From assembly GCF_015762685.1 (NCBI RefSeq), contig NZ_PEHF01000054.1, positions 1-61,771 on the forward strand: a DNA stretch of 61,771 bases. Direction: 5' to 3'. Source of the DNA: Candidatus Symbiopectobacterium sp. 'North America'. GTDB taxonomy: Bacteria > Pseudomonadota > Gammaproteobacteria > Enterobacterales > Enterobacteriaceae. The position numbers were made by a program, and so were the translations under genes. Position 1 is the first letter of the stretch. Every line of letters begins with the position of its first letter. Below the pieces are notes generated by a model, which was not told the DNA's origin, ran no database searches, and saw only the letters and a program-made list of their open reading frames with translations. Shown in pieces: positions 10,919-19,429 of this stretch.

Positions 10919-11514
10919 CTACGGTTGCAGGGCACGTTCGCGCGACTGCCCGACAAAATAGGGTAAAAACAGTTGGATCAGCGGACTAATCGCAAAGGCA
11001 TACACTACCGTACCTACGCCGACCGTGCCGCCGAGTATCCACCCCACCACCAGCACCGTCAGCTCAATTCCGGTTCGCACATAGCGAATTTGCCATCCGG
11101 TACGCGCCACAATGCCGGTCATCAAGCCATCACGAGGGCCAGGACCAAAACCGGCACCGATATACATGCCAGTAGCTAGCCCGTTGGTGATGCCCCCCCG
11201 ATCAACAGCGCCGTGCGTGCCCCGAGGTGTTCGATTTCTGGCAGTAAATCCAATCCCACATTGGTTGCCAGCCCAATCACGATAACGTTACTGATGGTCC
11301 CCAATCCCGGCCGCTGGCGTAGCGGGATCCACAGCAGCAGCACCAACGCGCCCATCAGGATGATAATGGTGCCCATACTCAGTGGCAGATGTTGCGCTAA
11401 CCCGAGGTGAAACACATCCCACGGGTCCACCCCTAAATTTCCCCGGATCATCATGGCGATTGCCATGCCGTACAGCGCTAATCCCACATACAATAACCCA
11501 AGCCGATACGCCAT
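10919..11514 (-). pseudogene. yczE: YczE/YitT-like membrane protein, frameshifted in a seven-C run
   Basis: A hydrophobic protein of ~198 residues with several predicted membrane segments, starting MAYRLGLLYVGLALYGMAIA with the family motif RGNLGVDPWDVFHLGL, then GFGPGPRDGLMTG in the second half. The halves are in different frames; the switch falls in the C7 run at 11193-11199, where LLIGGASPTG should read LLIGG-xITNGLATGMY. In many bacteria yczE is divergent from a MocR-type regulator (YczR), and exactly such a gene, also broken, starts at 11655. Function of the family is not established. The run could be a sequencing slip, but the decay of its regulator argues for real loss. Confidence 0.8.
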
Positions 11515-11654
11515 AGTACTTCACCCCACCATTAACCCTTCGTCACCAACAGGGTGACGTCATCAAGGAAGTTGTGTTACCTTGACGCAAAATGGACTTT
11601 ATTTTAAGGTCCAGTTTATCGAAAGTGGCTTTTTAATCTGTCAGGGAGTTTACC

Positions 11655-12840
11655 ATGGCTGCACGGCCTCATTACAGCGTCTGTTCGGTAACTGGCAGCA
11701 ACCCGAATCACGCACTCCGGCTTATCGCCAGTTAGCAGATAGCCTGCGGTCGATCTCTCCTGCGCCGCCCTGCCCGCGGGTCCTGAGATCCATCAGGCAT
11801 ATACCCGCGCCCTGTCTCAGTTGCCAGAGTACCTTGAACACAGCGGCTATGACGCTGCCGGGTTGCCACGACTGCGCAGCGCTACAACGCTCGCGGTCTA
11901 CCCACTACGGCGGATCAAATCATGGTGGTAAACGGAGCGGTCAGCGGTTTTACCCTGCTGCTACGACTGCTGACCGGCCCGGGCGACCGCGTAATTATTG
12001 AACACCCTACCTATCCTCATGCGATTGGTGCAATAAAAGGCGCTGCCTGTCGCCCGATTCCTGTAGCACTCCCCGATCAGGGATGGGATACCGATGGTCT
12101 TGCCATCACGATTGCTCAGGCAGCTCCGCGTCTCGCCTACCTGATCACCGATTATCACAACCCCACCGGTCGCTGCATGGACAGCGCCACGCGCCAGATT
12201 GTGGCGGAGATCGCAGCACGCACGCGCACGCCGATGGTGATGGATGAAACCATGTCGGAACTGTGGTACGACGTGCCACCGCCACCGCCGCTGGCCGCCT
12301 TTGATGACAGCGGACACGTCATCATGCTAGGTTCGGCGGGCAAAAGCTTTTGGGGCGGACTGCGACTCGGCTGGATTCGAGCCAGCGCCCGGACCATCGC
12401 TGCACTGATACAGATGCGCGATACCGTGGATTTGGGCTCTCCGCTATTGGAACAGCTGGCCTGCGCGGAACTGTTGCAGGATGCAGAACAGATTTTGCCT
12501 GCACGCCGCGCTGGATTGCGTCAGCAGCGGGACGAGACCGGTGACGCCATTGCGCGCCAGTTTCCTGAATGGCAGTTGAATACGCCCAGCGGTGGCCTCT
12601 GTTGGTGGGCAGAGCTGCCACAACCCGTCTCCACCATGTTGGCAGCCAATGCAGAAACCCTGGGGATACGGATTGGCGCAGGGCCGCGTTTTGGGATTGA
12701 AGGGGGCTTTTGAACGCTTTTTACGCGTCCCTTTTACGCTGCCAGTCAGTCAAATTGAAGATGCGCTAATACGCATTAGACCAGTGTGGGATCGCATTGC
12801 AGCCCACCGTGTCAGTTATCCACGCGGTGGGTTGATTTAA
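11655..12840 (+). pseudogene. MocR/GntR-aminotransferase regulator (YczR-like), multiply broken
   Basis: The plus strand holds pieces of a MocR regulator in several frames: LQRLFGNWQQPESRTPAYRQ (start of the winged helix domain), DLSCAALPAGPEIHQAYTRA (aminotransferase-like domain), then MVVNGAVSGFTLLLRLLTGP to RIGAGPRFGIEG, then ERFLRVPFTLPVSQIEDAL. Lesions: one base missing near 11660, loss of most of the helix-turn-helix near 11750, a small deletion near 11878 (RLRSA / RYNARGLPTT), and an extra G in 12702-12706. The PLP-site region survives as LGSAGKSFWGGLRLGW with the lysine. CAGGGAG precedes ATG 11655. It is divergent from yczE, the usual arrangement. Confidence 0.82.
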
Positions 12841-12842
12841 GG

Positions 12843-13452
12843 TTATTGCCCGTAATAGGCGTTTTTACCGCGCTTGCGCAGGTAGTGCTTATCCAGCAGT
12901 TGCTGCTGCATCGGGCAAACGTCTGGTGCCAGTTGGCAGGTGAAGATGCCCATATAGGCGATCTCTTCCAGTACCACCGCGTTGTGCACCGCGGTATCAG
13001 CGTCTTTTCCCCAAGCAAAAGGCTCGTGCGCGGCCGTCTATCTCCGCGTCTGTCATCAGACGGGTGCAAGTGATTGCGCCATAAAAGTAATCGGCATGGG
13101 TGGTACCAAAGGCCGGCAAATCTTTGCCCGCCTGCGCCCAAATGGTCGCATGGCGTGAGTGCGTATGCACAATGCCACCAATCTGATCAAACGCCAGATA
13201 GAGCACGCGGTGTGTATCTGAATCCGATGAAGGCTTCTTGCTTACTTCAACCACGCGCCCGGTTGCAAGTTCCACCACCACCATATCTTCGGCGGTCATC
13301 ACCGGATAAGCCACCCCCGAAGGTTTGATGACCATCAGCCTCTGCTGACGATCGACTGCACTGACATTTCCCCAGGTAAAGGTCACCAGGTGATGCGCTG
13401 GCAGCGCCAGATTCGCCTCCAGCACCTGCTGTTTGAGTTCTGCTAACATCAT
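12843..13452 (-). pseudogene. L-ribulose-5-phosphate 4-epimerase (AraD/SgbE type), internally deleted
   Basis: The 5' part reads as an AraD-family class II aldolase/epimerase: [39 protein letters not shown], the zinc-site [18 protein letters not shown] and [12 protein letters not shown]. After TDAEIDG the frame is lost; [20 protein letters not shown] to [11 protein letters not shown] continues in another frame. About 30 residues (including the usual YEWETGNVIIETF stretch) are missing at ~13036-13047. No ara, ula or sgb partner gene is nearby, so the pathway cannot be assigned. The loss removes catalytic-domain structure. Confidence 0.85.
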
Positions 13453-13774
13453 TCGCCCCCTTTCATCCGATAGGATATTGTCGGGGAGTCGGAGTGCCGC
13501 ACCTATGGGCTAACTGGCTAAAAACCCTGCTACGCTGCGCATTACCCTTTATGACCGGGAAATCATTTATCACCGTGCTCACCGTTATGGCACGAACAGC
13601 ATTTACGGCAAACCTCGCGCGAAGCAATTAGGATTTTTCCACCTATCCAGAGGACTTCCGACGATTATACAGATAGAAAGAGAGAGATGACCGACAAGGT
13701 CAGATTAAATAGTGCAAATATCGTGTAATGCGATATTTTCCCGCCGTCGCGGGCGAAAACATCAGGAGATCACC
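13453..13774. other. Gene-free stretch upstream of osmB
   Basis: No coding signal on either strand. It must contain the osmB promoter; I do not see a promoter clear enough to name. Confidence 0.5.
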
Positions 13775-13978
13775 ATGGTTGTGAAAAAAGGTTTCGTCGT
13801 TACAGCCCTTGCTGTAGCACTCGTCATGACGCTCAGCAGCTGTTCCAACATGTCCAAACGCGATCGTAATACCGCCATTGGCGCTGGGGCTGGCGCAGTC
13901 GGAGGGGCAATCCTGACCGGTGGCGGCACGCTGGGTGGTGCGGCCATTGGCGGCATTATTGGTCATCAGGTCGATTAA
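13775..13978 (+). CDS. osmB: Osmotically inducible lipoprotein OsmB
   Basis: A 67-residue lipoprotein (72 in E. coli) with a signal peptide ending in the lipobox LSSC, then SNMSKRDRNTAIGAGAGAVG and a glycine-rich tail IGGIIGHQVD (glycine-zipper). I chose ATG 13775, preceded by CAGGAG, rather than an in-frame ATG 63 bases upstream. The family is induced by osmotic stress and stationary phase; the exact role is unknown. It is convergent with yciH, with a hairpin between. Confidence 0.9.
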   Translation: MVVKKGFVVTALAVALVMTLSSCSNMSKRDRNTAIGAGAGAVGGAILTGGGTLGGAAIGGIIGHQVD

Positions 13979-13986
13979 TGGCGAGT

Positions 13987-14010
13987 GACAGCAGGGGACG
14001 CCCTGCTGTC
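13987..14010. terminator. Hairpin between osmB and yciH
   Basis: Perfect 10-bp stem GACAGCAGGG / CCCTGCTGTC with a GACG loop between two convergent genes. There is no T-run on either side, so terminator function is plausible but not proven. Confidence 0.45.
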
Positions 14011-14020
14011 AGATTCTGTA

Positions 14021-14341
14021 TTAACCGCCCGCTAGCTTGACCTTCAATCCCTTCGCTTCCAATAGCTGTTTTAGCAGATCGCGCTTATCGCCCTGAATCT
14101 CAATGCTGCCTTCTTTAACAGCACCGCCACACTTCTTTTTTAGCTCTGCGGCCAACGCGGTGAGTGCGCCATCATCCAGATCGAGACCCGTGATAATGCA
14201 TACGCCCTTTCCTTTGCGTCCGCTGGTTTGCCGTTGAATGCGCACCACGCCGTCTCCTTTGGCACGCGTTAACGGAGCGGGCTCTTCCTTGATGCGTCCG
14301 GTGTCGGTGGAATAGACCAACCGACTGTTACTCTCACTCAT
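14021..14341 (-). CDS. yciH: YciH, SUI1/eIF1-like translation factor
   Basis: A small SUI1-domain protein related to eukaryotic eIF1, reported in E. coli to influence initiation fidelity. The product is 106 residues with [20 protein letters not shown] and [18 protein letters not shown] well conserved. One oddity: where E. coli has KKKCGCGGAVK, this protein has KKKCGGAVK, a loss of exactly two residues (six bases near 14124-14131) consistent with slippage on a TGTGGC-like repeat. The gene overlaps pyrF by 4 bases, as in E. coli, so it is translated from the pyrF message. Confidence 0.95.
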   Translation of the reverse strand: MSESNSRLVYSTDTGRIKEEPAPLTRAKGDGVVRIQRQTSGRKGKGVCIITGLDLDDGALTALAAELKKKCGGAVKEGSIEIQGDKRDLLKQLLEAKGLKVKLAGG

Positions 14342-15075
14342 GCCTGCCCCCCCACCAACAACGAATGCCGAATCTGCGCCAGCGTGTGCGCCGGATCGGC
14401 AGATTGGGTGATCGGACGCCCAATGACCATATAATCAACCCCTGCCGCCTGCACCTGTTCCGGCGTCATAATGCGACGCTGATCGCCACTAGCGCTGCCC
14501 GCAGGGCGAATACCCGGCATGACCAGCTTGAACGCGCTACCACAAACCTGCTTCAGTCGTTGCGCTTCCTGTGCAGAACACACCACACCGTCCAATCCAC
14601 AATCACGGGTCAGCACCGCGAGGCGCTCAGCCTGCTGCGCCGGTGCCGCAGTGATGCCTAACGCCAGCAGATCGTCGGTTTTCATGCTGGTCAATACAGT
14701 AACAGCAATCAGCAACGGCTCATCGGCACCAAAGGGTTGCAATGCCGCTTTTGCCGCTTCCATCATCCGCCTACCACCACTGGCATGGACGTTGACCATC
14801 CACACACCTAATTCTGCCGCAGCCGCCACCGCATGTGCGGCCGTATTATGGATATCGTGAAACTTGAGGTCGAGAAAAACGTCAAAACCGCGCTTCTGCA
14901 ACGCCTTAACAAATTGCGGACCGAAAAGGGTAAACATCTCTTTGCCCACTTTCAGCCGACAATCCTGTGGGTTGATGCGATCGACAAACGCCAACGCCTG
15001 ATTCTGGTCAGCATAGTCTAATGCGACAACGATTGGCGACGTAACGGCATGCGGTGGGGTGATGTGTTCGCTCAT
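14338..15075 (-). CDS. pyrF: Orotidine 5'-phosphate decarboxylase
   Basis: The last step of de novo UMP synthesis. The 245-residue length equals E. coli. The catalytic DxKxxDI signature is present as [12 protein letters not shown] near residue 70, and the phosphate-binding loops MPGIRP and VIGRPITQS are intact. The start ATG 15075 is consistent with family N-termini. It is followed by an overlapping yciH. The intact state agrees with an essential biosynthetic role. Confidence 0.97.
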   Translation of the reverse strand: MSEHITPPHAVTSPIVVALDYADQNQALAFVDRINPQDCRLKVGKEMFTLFGPQFVKALQKRGFDVFLDLKFHDIHNTAAHAVAAAAELGVWMVNVHASGGRRMMEAAKAALQPFGADEPLLIAVTVLTSMKTDDLLALGITAAPAQQAERLAVLTRDCGLDGVVCSAQEAQRLKQVCGSAFKLVMPGIRPAGSASGDQRRIMTPEQVQAAGVDYMVIGRPITQSADPAHTLAQIRHSLLVGGQA

Positions 15076-15261
15076 GTGGCCCTCAGTTTTGCTTGGCGAT
15101 TGAATCCGTGGAGTGAGATTGGTCCGCGTATAAAAATTTTCCGCCGCATTCTACTCTTCTCTCCCGCGAAAGCCCAGCAGCCCTGCCGGACAGCGCTGCA
15201 TTTCGCGCGGTGTTCACCGTGAATGTGTTTCAAACAATAAGCATGTTGTAACTAAATCGCG

Positions 15262-15307
15262 TTTTATAAAATAGACAATAGCATAATGCACTCCTCACGC
15301 TATTGTC
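15262..15307 (-). terminator. Possible terminator overlapping the lapB stop
   Basis: On the minus strand a 9-bp stem GACAATAGC / GCTATTGTC (15299-15307 and 15274-15282) is followed by TATTTTAT. The first arm contains the lapB stop codon. It would separate lapAB from pyrF transcription. Confidence 0.5.
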
Positions 15308-16469
15308 CGTCCAGACCACGAATCGGTTTAATGCTGGCCCATGAGCGGCACGAAGGACAGTGCCAGTATAGAGATTGCGAGGTGAAGCCACACTTCTGGC
15401 AGCTATAGCGCGGTTTGGTGCGTATCTGTTCTCCCACCATATCGCGTAGCACCAGCAAGCTCTCTTTGGCTCGACCATCTTCGGCTTCACTCAGGTGGAA
15501 ATCCATCAGACGATGGAAAACACGCATTGTCGGGTGACGCTGTAACTGGCGGTTGATGTAAACCTGTGCCACCTCAGCCCCTTCTTTGCGCTCCAGGATA
15601 TCCGCCAACATCAGATCGGCGCTGGCACCGGTATTCTCTTCAACACAGCGTTTGAGAAAATCTTCCCATGCCTCCGACGCAGGCAAGTGCTGGTAACAGG
15701 TTTCCAGCATCGGCAGGGTTTCACTGACAAAGGCTTTATCTTGTTCCAGAACCTGCTGGAGCACCTCTACCGCAGGCGCATAGCGCTCCTGAGCGATATG
15801 AATGCGTCCCATCATGATTGACGCCCGAGCGCACGCTTTATCCGTTGCTGCACTTTTTTTCAATAGCGTCAACGCCTTATCTAGATCGTCACTGCTCATC
15901 GCTTGCAGCGCCAGTTCGCAGTAGAAATGGGCGATTTCCGTATTCAACTGCGGCTGGCCGAGTTTGACCAGTTTTTCCGCAATATCGATCGCTTTCTGCC
16001 AGTCGCTGGTAGCCTGATAGATCTGCAACAGTTGTTGAAGCGCGCTGCGACGAAAATCCTCTTCATCCACCAGTTGGGTGAAGATCTCTTCAGCACGGTC
16101 ATACAGCCCGGCGGCCATATAATCACGCCCCAGTTGCTGCACCGCCAGCAGGCGCTGTTCGAACGATAACGAGGCGCTTTCCGTCAATGCCTGATGAATG
16201 CGAATAGCACGGTCGACCTCACCGCGTGAGCGGAACAGGTTACCCAGCGTCAGATGCGCCTCGAAGGTGTTACTCTCGTCCTTGATCATATCAAGGAACA
16301 GCTCCACCGCTTTATCCTGCTGATTAGAAAGCAAAAAATTCACACCTGTCACATACTCTCGCGATAAGCGGTTGGCTTCTTGATCCTTGTCCTGCTGCGC
16401 GCTTCTGCGGCCCATGTACCACCCGTATGCGGCGGCCACCGGCAATAACAGAAACAGCAGTTCTAACAT
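15300..16469 (-). CDS. lapB: LapB (YciM), LPS-assembly/LpxC-degradation regulator
   Basis: LapB is an inner-membrane-anchored TPR protein that presents LpxC to FtsH and so limits LPS synthesis; it is essential or nearly so in E. coli. The product is 389 residues, identical in length. It shows an N-terminal membrane anchor (LLFLLLPVAAAYGWYMGRRS), repeated TPR helices (for example NTFEAHLTLGNLFRSRGEVD) and a C-terminal rubredoxin-like metal site with two CxxC pairs (YSCQKCGF and HCPSC). It follows lapA with a 12-base gap, forming a two-gene operon. Confidence 0.97.
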   Translation of the reverse strand: MLELLFLLLPVAAAYGWYMGRRSAQQDKDQEANRLSREYVTGVNFLLSNQQDKAVELFLDMIKDESNTFEAHLTLGNLFRSRGEVDRAIRIHQALTESASLSFEQRLLAVQQLGRDYMAAGLYDRAEEIFTQLVDEEDFRRSALQQLLQIYQATSDWQKAIDIAEKLVKLGQPQLNTEIAHFYCELALQAMSSDDLDKALTLLKKSAATDKACARASIMMGRIHIAQERYAPAVEVLQQVLEQDKAFVSETLPMLETCYQHLPASEAWEDFLKRCVEENTGASADLMLADILERKEGAEVAQVYINRQLQRHPTMRVFHRLMDFHLSEAEDGRAKESLLVLRDMVGEQIRTKPRYSCQKCGFTSQSLYWHCPSCRSWASIKPIRGLDGQ

Positions 16470-16481
16470 AGAGGAGGATCC

Positions 16482-16787
16482 TTAGTGGGAAACAGAAGGT
16501 GCAGAGGGCGGCGTTTCGCTCTCTGTTACAGACTGTTGCTGTTCCAGGCGTTTGATTTTACGTTGCGCACGGCCCAAGGTGATGCGCAATCGCAGGTAGA
16601 ATAAACCGCAGATCACCCACCCCAGCACAAACCCTACTGCAAACAGCGTCGCAAGTAACGTGGAAACACGATATTCGCCCTGCGCCAGCAGATAGTTGAA
16701 GGTGACAACTTGCTCGTTGTGCGCCCCCAATGTAATGAAAATGATGAATATCGCCAGTACCAATAAGAAGATCAGCAAGTATTTCAC
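16482..16787 (-). CDS. lapA: LapA (YciS), inner-membrane LPS-assembly protein
   Basis: A 101-residue protein with two membrane helices (LLIFLLVLAIFIIFITLGAH and a second around LLATLFAVGFVLGWVICGLF) and a charged, coiled C-terminal tail rich in Arg/Lys/Gln. This matches E. coli LapA (102 residues), the partner of LapB. GAACAAGAACG precedes the start. It is separated from pgpB by an unusually long gap. Confidence 0.94.
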   Translation of the reverse strand: MKYLLIFLLVLAIFIIFITLGAHNEQVVTFNYLLAQGEYRVSTLLATLFAVGFVLGWVICGLFYLRLRITLGRAQRKIKRLEQQQSVTESETPPSAPSVSH

Positions 16788-17665
16788 GTTCTTGTTCCTG
16801 TGATATCGCCTTAACCTGATGATTATGCCAAATGTTGGCGCTAAACCCCATAGAATTATCCATTATAGCCGGAGAAAGGACGCGGCTAGCTGAGGTAGCA
16901 CCAGACGAGAGCGGCAGCACCGCCTGTTTTTGAACAACCCGATAACAAAAAGCGATGTTCGACAAAACGCGATTCAGGCAAAAGCAATTTTATATAGGGC
17001 AAGAGCGCGTGGCGGGCTTCCGCCGGAGGCATGAAATGGCCGCTGGCATTACTCCAAAAAGCCAACTGCTGTTGAGCAAATTTTAGCACCCCAGCGAAAT
17101 GCACCTTGGTGGCATTCACAAAAGAAGAGTGTCCTTTAAGGGGGAGCCTGCTTATCGGTTCTTCAGGGCAGGCTAGCGCTGCGCACTGGATCTTGTAGGG
17201 CGCATCGACAGGGATGATAAAATATAATAACCGTCAATGTGTGAGGCTACCCCCTCAATCGCATTGACCATGCGGTACTCCGTTCCCCACTTTTCCAACA
17301 TAACAATTTCGGTTGGGTCGTAAGGCAATTGCACCGTTTTACCTTTGACGATGGTGTGCTGAGACCCAGGGTGACGTTCAACCTCAGATGTAAACTCTCT
17401 AGCGCATCTTGTAATGTGGTACCATCTTTGGCGATCACATGATTTAACGTGGCCCGTATCCCCGCCGTTATGCACCATGGGGATTTCTGCACCGCAGGGA
17501 CCGGCTTTCGTTTACAGTAATGTGTATTAGTCACAGAGACGATTTGACGTATCAGGCTGTTCAAAGATATGCGTCGCAAGTAATGATCCCTGACCACGGC
17601 CCATCTGCCTGAAACAGCAGAAAGGCTCACAGTATGAACCGCAATGCCTGACATCATAGGAGGGG
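16788..17665. other. 878-bp gap between lapA and pgpB with gene remnants
   Basis: lapA and pgpB are usually adjacent. Here they are separated by sequence with only short open stretches. Around 16886-17119 (minus) a piece reads FWSNASGHFMPPAEARHAL, recalling the NxSGHYxP motif seen in some toxin or effector domains; I cannot confirm this. Around 17173-17480 (minus) two frames join as VIAKDGTTLQDALES and GKTVQLPYDPTEIVMLEKWG, apparently a frameshifted remnant of an unrecognised gene. Nothing here looks expressed as an intact protein. Confidence 0.4.
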
Positions 17666-18433
17666 TCACTGATGCCCCTTTTTCACGTCATCATCACTTT
17701 GCCTTTCCTGAGGCGATCGCGTTAATGGACCACACCAGCGCTGTGCCAGCGTACAAGCCAGCACTACCAACACCCAGCTCATCAGGGTCGCCGCGATCAA
17801 ATCCTGCGGCCAGTGCATGCCCAACGCCAAACGACTGGCCATCACCCCCGATGCCCACACCATCAATACCACCACGGTTTTATAGTGCCGCCGCGCCCAC
17901 AACAACCCTACCGCCAGTAACGTCCAGGTTGCCGCGAACAGGGTATGCCCCGACGGGAAGGCAAAACCCGTTTCAAATTGCCAATGGGTGCGCAGCCATT
18001 CAGGTATCTGCGTCTGTGCGCTCAGTTGTTCCGCCACCAGCCGCGCACGCTCGGGGCGTGGCAAAGAATAGAAATAGCGTTCATCGACCTGATACGCTTT
18101 TTCCAACCAGACCACAAAGGGGCGCGGTTCCTGAAGCCGCTCTTTAATTAACGACTTCAGGCCCTGACCTACCAGTACAGTCAGCGCCATGATTACCAGC
18201 ACGCCCAGGGCCGGTTTGAAACGAAAACGTAAGCACCACAGAAACCAGAGCGCCAACAGCGCGCTGGTCACTATCCCCCAGGGGCGCGTCACCGTTTCCG
18301 TGACCCAGAACAGTCCGCGCAGCCAAAGTCCCTGTGTTTCGGGTTGCCATTGCCAGCCGCTCAACCCTACGGCAACGGGCAATATCAGCAAAACTCCCGC
18401 ACCGGGGGCAGTGCGTTTGGCAATGTCGTACAT
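17666..18433 (-). CDS. pgpB: Phosphatidylglycerophosphatase B / undecaprenyl pyrophosphate phosphatase
   Basis: PgpB is an inner-membrane PAP2 phosphatase acting on phosphatidylglycerophosphate, diacylglycerol pyrophosphate and undecaprenyl pyrophosphate. The product is 255 residues (254 in E. coli). The three PAP2 motifs are present: KERLQEPRPF, FPSGHT and SRLALGMHWPQD. Several membrane helices flank them. I chose ATG 18433, preceded by AGGGGAAG, over an ATG 24 bases upstream because the family begins near MYDIAKRTA. It is divergent from ribA. Confidence 0.93.
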   Translation of the reverse strand: MYDIAKRTAPGAGVLLILPVAVGLSGWQWQPETQGLWLRGLFWVTETVTRPWGIVTSALLALWFLWCLRFRFKPALGVLVIMALTVLVGQGLKSLIKERLQEPRPFVVWLEKAYQVDERYFYSLPRPERARLVAEQLSAQTQIPEWLRTHWQFETGFAFPSGHTLFAATWTLLAVGLLWARRHYKTVVVLMVWASGVMASRLALGMHWPQDLIAATLMSWVLVVLACTLAQRWCGPLTRSPQERQSDDDVKKGHQ

Positions 18434-18741
18434 AGCTTCCCCTGTTTCATCTTTCACTCACAAACGCAGAAAAACACGGTTAAAGAGTGGGTGTAAATCG
18501 CAAATTTTTCATAAATTTATCACGAAATCTCCCCGCCTTCGTCAATGGAACGTAAACTACTCCATCGTTATATCAGTACCTGTGCTGCTGTACAAGTATC
18601 GTGCTGTGGTACAAACCTGATGAATACATGCAGAGCACCTGCACGGTTTGCGTTTGGTTTTATTGCGCAATGGCGTTTTTACTGGTTAATTGCGTTATCC
18701 GGCAGTAGGATGTGCGCAATCTTTTGTGTTGGAGATGTAAA
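18434..18741. other. pgpB-ribA divergent promoter region
   Basis: No gene. It carries the divergent promoters; no operator is clear enough to assign. Confidence 0.5.
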
Positions 18742-19341
18742 ATGCAGCTTAAACGGGTGGCCGAAGCAAAATTACCCACCCCCTGGGGCGATTTCCTCAT
18801 GGTAGGATTCGAAGAGTTAGCCACAGGACACGATCACCTCGCGCTGGTTTTCGGTGATATCTCCGGTCCAGCGCCTGTTCTAGCACGTGTCCATTCCGAA
18901 TGTTTAACCGGTGATGCATTGTTCAGCTTGCGCTGCGATTGCGGATTCCAACTGGAAGCCGCATTGGGCCATATTGCTGAAGAGGGGCGTGGTGTGCTGC
19001 TCTATCACCGACAAGAAGGGCGTAATATCGGCTTGTTGAACAAGATTCGTGCCTATGCGTTACAAGACCTGGGGGCCGATACCGTCGAAGCAAATCATCA
19101 ACTCGGGTTTGCAGCTGATGAGCGCGATTTCACGCTATGTGCGGATATGTTCAAGCTGTTGGGCGTGAATGAAGTACGTTTGCTGACCAACAATCCGCAA
19201 AAAGTAAAAATCCTCAATGATGCAGGCATCAACATTGTTGAACGAGTGCCGTTAGTCGTGGGACGCAACCCTAAAAATGAGCGCTATCTAGCAACCAAAG
19301 CGGCCAAAATGGGCCATATGTTGGATCTCCCTACGCGTTAA
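18742..19341 (+). CDS. ribA: GTP cyclohydrolase II
   Basis: The first committed step of riboflavin synthesis, converting GTP to 2,5-diamino-6-ribosylamino-pyrimidinone phosphate. The product is 199 residues, almost identical to E. coli from [18 protein letters not shown] onward. The zinc cysteines are in the block [17 protein letters not shown] and the catalytic region is [15 protein letters not shown]. The start is ATG 18742 behind TTGGAG; an in-frame ATG 30 bases upstream is unlikely. Together with intact ribE (36788) it suggests riboflavin synthesis is retained. Confidence 0.97.
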   Translation: MQLKRVAEAKLPTPWGDFLMVGFEELATGHDHLALVFGDISGPAPVLARVHSECLTGDALFSLRCDCGFQLEAALGHIAEEGRGVLLYHRQEGRNIGLLNKIRAYALQDLGADTVEANHQLGFAADERDFTLCADMFKLLGVNEVRLLTNNPQKVKILNDAGINIVERVPLVVGRNPKNERYLATKAAKMGHMLDLPTR

Positions 19342-19389
19342 TGTGTGTCTATAGCGACTTGCCGCTATCAACAACACGCTGACGTTGCT

Positions 19390-19416
19390 ATCGGGGCCTT
19401 CGGGCCCCGATATTTC
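19390..19416. terminator. Terminator between ribA and acnA
   Basis: Perfect 9-bp stem ATCGGGGCC / GGCCCCGAT with a TTCG tetraloop, between convergent ribA and acnA. Only a short T-rich tail follows on the plus strand. Confidence 0.7.
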
Positions 19417-19429
19417 CGCCTACTACCCA

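Noticed and set aside
14365..15021. Open frames on the plus strand over pyrF
   Set aside because: They are shadows of the conserved pyrF reading frame with no family match.
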